A stretch of 64,000 nt of DNA from an uncultured Saprospiraceae bacterium (lineage in GTDB: Bacteria > Bacteroidota > Bacteroidia > Chitinophagales > Saprospiraceae). The DNA lies in NCBI GenBank assembly GCA_937926205.1, contig CALEYL010000070.1, positions 62,001 through 126,000 on the forward strand. The letters are read 5' to 3'. The notes under the pieces are model-generated. The model saw only the letters and a list, made by a program, of their open reading frames with translations. It did not search any database and had not been told where the DNA came from. This document shows positions 61,859 to 64,000 of the stretch, piece by piece; the stretch's first letter is position 1; each line of letters starts with the position of its first letter. Made by a program: the position numbers and the translations under genes.

Positions 61859-64000
61859 CTAGCGCTCCATCCCCAATTTTCCCGAGGTACTTTGAAACGT
61901 ATTCTGACCGCATTCCAGGAAATTGACATAGCCTTCCACGCCTTCCTGATAGCCGCGCGGGGCTGCCAGAACGCGTTCGTCGGGCGACATCATGACGTAG
62001 AGCGGTTGTGAGTTCTGCTCAAAATTCACGATCTGAAAATCGGCCCACTTATTGCCGACGTTGCGGATTTTGGTCTGTTGCAGCTTCGAAATCAGCACTT
62101 CCGGCAAAGCTTCGCGATCATCAACGTAAAGCGAAATCAGTACAAACTCTTTTGCCAGCTTGTTCCAAACATCCATTTTCACCCAGATGTGCTCTTCCGT
62201 TTTGCGGCAATTCACGCAACCGTAGCCGGTGAAATCGAGGAGTACGGGAAGGTTCTTTTCTTTGGCGTAAGCCATGCCTTCGTAATAATCCTTGAAGCAG
62301 TCTAAGTTATTGGCGCATTTAGAGAACGAAGGGAAACGCGCCTTGATGGACTGGTCCACAGCCTTTTCCGGAAGGAAAATATTGTAGTGTGCCGGTGGCG
62401 CCAGTCCGCTCATCAGGCTCAGGGAGCCATAAGATTGCGTTTTGTCGTCGATCATGAAGCCGGAAGCCAGATAGCCGGTCAACAGTAGCGACAGCGTAGC
62501 CAGCGTAGCGCGAACAGGCGACAGTTTTTTCGTCGGGCTGTCGTGCGGAAAGCGGATGAGGCCAAAAAGATACGCCGTCATCGCGCCGAAGATCAGCACC
62601 CAAAGCCCCATGAATACCTCGTAAGGCAGGATGTTCCAGTGCATCGTCATGTCGGCAACCGACAGGAATTTGAGGGCCAAAGCCAGTTCAAGGAAACCAA
62701 GCACCACTTTCACCGAATTCATCCAGCTGCCGGAGCGGGGCAGCGATTGCAACCACGCGGGAAAAGCGGCAAACAGAGCAAATGGAATGGCCAGCGCTGT
62801 TGAGAATCCCAGCATGACCGTGAACGGGCCCATGGTGCTGGTAGCCGACTGCACAATGGCCGAGCCAATGATGGGGCCGGTGCAGGAAAAGGAAACCAGC
62901 GCCAGCGTGAACGCCATAAAAAAGGTGCCCAAAAAGCCACCTTTTTCAGCCATGGCATCGCTTTTGGTAGACCAGGAACTGGGCAGGGTGATTTCGTAAT
63001 AGCCAAAAAAGGAGAAGGCAAAAGCCAGGAAAATAACGAAAAACAAGGTATTGGCAATCCAGTTGGTGGACAACTCATTCAGCGCTGTGGCGCCAAAAAC
63101 TGCCGTAATGAGCAGGCCGATGGCGACATAGATGGAAACGATAGAAAGGCCGTAAATCAGCGCATTGCGCAGGCCACTTTTGCGGTCTTTGCTGCTTTTG
63201 GTGAAAAAACTCACCGTCAGCGGAATCATCGGGAACACACAGGGCGTCAGCAACGCCAGCAAACCGCCGATAAAGCCCAACAGGAAAGTCCAGAATAGAT
63301 TTTGTCCACGGGCTACGGCTTCTTCGCCGCAATTGCCGATGGGGGTTTTGTAGGTTTCGCGAATGCTGGCGACCGTCTGGTCGATTACTTTACCGTTGCC
63401 TACATTTATAATTACCGGCCCTGTGGCGGCGCCTGCATTCCCGGAAAGGTTGAAACTAAATTCAATGACTTCGGGCGTCAGACATTCCACTTCATTACAA
63501 GCCATGAATTCCAGATTGCCGGTAATGGCCCTGGAAGGATCGGTAACTTTCACCCGCTGGGTAAAAATAGCCGGGCTTTCGATGAACTTGGTTACATGCG
63601 TATTAAAAAAAGGATCAATGCCCGATTTTTTCTTACCTTCTTCTTTCACCGGGCCAACAAGCGAAAAACCCTCATTTTTTTCAAACACAAAGGTAGTAGG
63701 TACAGGGCCATTGGGTTCCACATCCTGCGCATAGACCGTCCAACCTTTGTCAATATCAGCAATGAGCCGCAGGTCATATTCTGTATCACTGATTTTATTG
63801 GATTCAAAACGCCATTTTACGGGTTGCTTTATGCCGGAAGGTGTTGCGGGGGCTGCTGCGATTTCCGTTTTCACTTCGCCAAAAGGCGTTTTTTCTTCCG
63901 TTTTCGGCTGCGCATCGCCTGTCTTTTTAGCCGGCTCAGCTTGCTTGTCGGGCGCTGCTGCCGGTTTTTCAGTCATCGTAGATTTCAACGCAAAACTGAA
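61859..64000 (-). CDS. dsbD: DsbD-like thiol:disulfide transporter, 5' end beyond window
   Basis: About 713 codons are visible and the frame is open to the window edge. The residues before the first ATG (FSFALKST) look like the end of a signal peptide, so the true start lies to the right. The N-terminal domain is DsbD-alpha-like (WTVYAQDVEPNGPVPT). Eight or so membrane helices follow, with the paired cysteines of the central domain (LTPCVFPMIPLTVSFFTK; SFSCTGPIIGSAI). A periplasmic thioredoxin domain has CVNC in FTGYGCVNCRKTEEHIW. It passes electrons from cytoplasmic thioredoxin to periplasmic proteins. A Pro/Lys-rich stretch (KPAAAPDKQAEPAKK) before the first domain is unusual. Confidence 0.9.
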   Translation of the reverse strand, partial: FSFALKSTMTEKPAAAPDKQAEPAKKTGDAQPKTEEKTPFGEVKTEIAAAPATPSGIKQPVKWRFESNKISDTEYDLRLIADIDKGWTVYAQDVEPNGPVPTTFVFEKNEGFSLVGPVKEEGKKKSGIDPFFNTHVTKFIESPAIFTQRVKVTDPSRAITGNLEFMACNEVECLTPEVIEFSFNLSGNAGAATGPVIINVGNGKVIDQTVASIRETYKTPIGNCGEEAVARGQNLFWTFLLGFIGGLLALLTPCVFPMIPLTVSFFTKSSKDRKSGLRNALIYGLSIVSIYVAIGLLITAVFGATALNELSTNWIANTLFFVIFLAFAFSFFGYYEITLPSSWSTKSDAMAEKGGFLGTFFMAFTLALVSFSCTGPIIGSAIVQSATSTMGPFTVMLGFSTALAIPFALFAAFPAWLQSLPRSGSWMNSVKVVLGFLELALALKFLSVADMTMHWNILPYEVFMGLWVLIFGAMTAYLFGLIRFPHDSPTKKLSPVRATLATLSLLLTGYLASGFMIDDKTQSYGSLSLMSGLAPPAHYNIFLPEKAVDQSIKARFPSFSKCANNLDCFKDYYEGMAYAKEKNLPVLLDFTGYGCVNCRKTEEHIWVKMDVWNKLAKEFVLISLYVDDREALPEVLISKLQQTKIRNVGNKWADFQIVNFEQNSQPLYVMMSPDERVLAAPRGYQEGVEGYVNFLECGQNTFQSTSGKLGMER

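Overview
The window is a 64 kb chromosomal segment of a Bacteroidota bacterium. It has mid-range GC and dense genes on both strands. The evidence is at least five secreted proteins with type IX secretion (T9SS) C-terminal sorting domains, a SusC-like outer-membrane beta-barrel protein with a carboxypeptidase-like plug extension, a hybrid two-component regulator ending in an AraC domain, a GYDIA-type GHMP kinase, and several upstream sequences matching the Bacteroidota promoter (-7 TAnnTTTG, -33 TTG). Shine-Dalgarno motifs are generally absent. The gene set would fit Saprospiria or Chitinophagia, but no rRNA or marker gene fixes this. I found no tRNA, rRNA, CRISPR array, intact transposase or prophage.

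Layout. 0.3-8 kb: PhoD-like phosphatase, penicillin-binding protein 1C, a lipoprotein, then a T9SS-exported N-formylglutamate amidohydrolase-like protein divergent from a caspase-like protease. 8-19 kb: a broken and an intact Uma2-type gene, then housekeeping genes (trhO, a TMTC-like membrane/TPR protein, GHMP kinase, cysE, typA, lnt, amidase). 19.5-28.3 kb: two giant paralogous T9SS adhesin-like proteins whose 3' ends and downstream flanks are almost identical, an FKBP lipoprotein, and a cluster of palindromic intergenic elements. 28.5-37 kb: a VWA protein divergent from an ECF sigma factor, a combined anti-sigma/TonB-like protein, and an RND efflux pair. 37.2-44 kb: an AT-rich accessory stretch of small genes bracketed by direct repeats and attC-like palindromes, followed by a double-DinB protein, bestrophin, a DJ-1/PfpI and HxlR divergent pair, and AlkB. 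44-51 kb: T9SS protein, outer-membrane beta-barrel protein, an epimerase remnant and the hybrid sensor kinase. 51-64 kb: UbiD, DUF1990 and YndJ, trans-sulfuration enzyme, GNAT, ribA, a DUF433/DUF5615 toxin-antitoxin pair, a T9SS protein, and DsbD, whose 5' end lies beyond the window.

The most unusual content is intergenic. At least four distinct short repeat families sit between genes, mostly in convergent spacers, and nearly all form inverted repeats. The clearest (called PE-1 here) is a 123-160 bp element with imperfect terminal inverted repeats, an inner GC-rich stem and a GCAA-capped hairpin. Copies begin within about 5 bases of stop codons, and one copy supplies the last codons of a gene. 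A second family (PE-2) has a copy with perfect 33-bp inverted ends. A cassette-like segment at 37.2-38.7 kb carries two small genes between 82-bp direct repeats and contains a 136-bp palindromic site resembling an integron attC. These are the best candidates for something undescribed.
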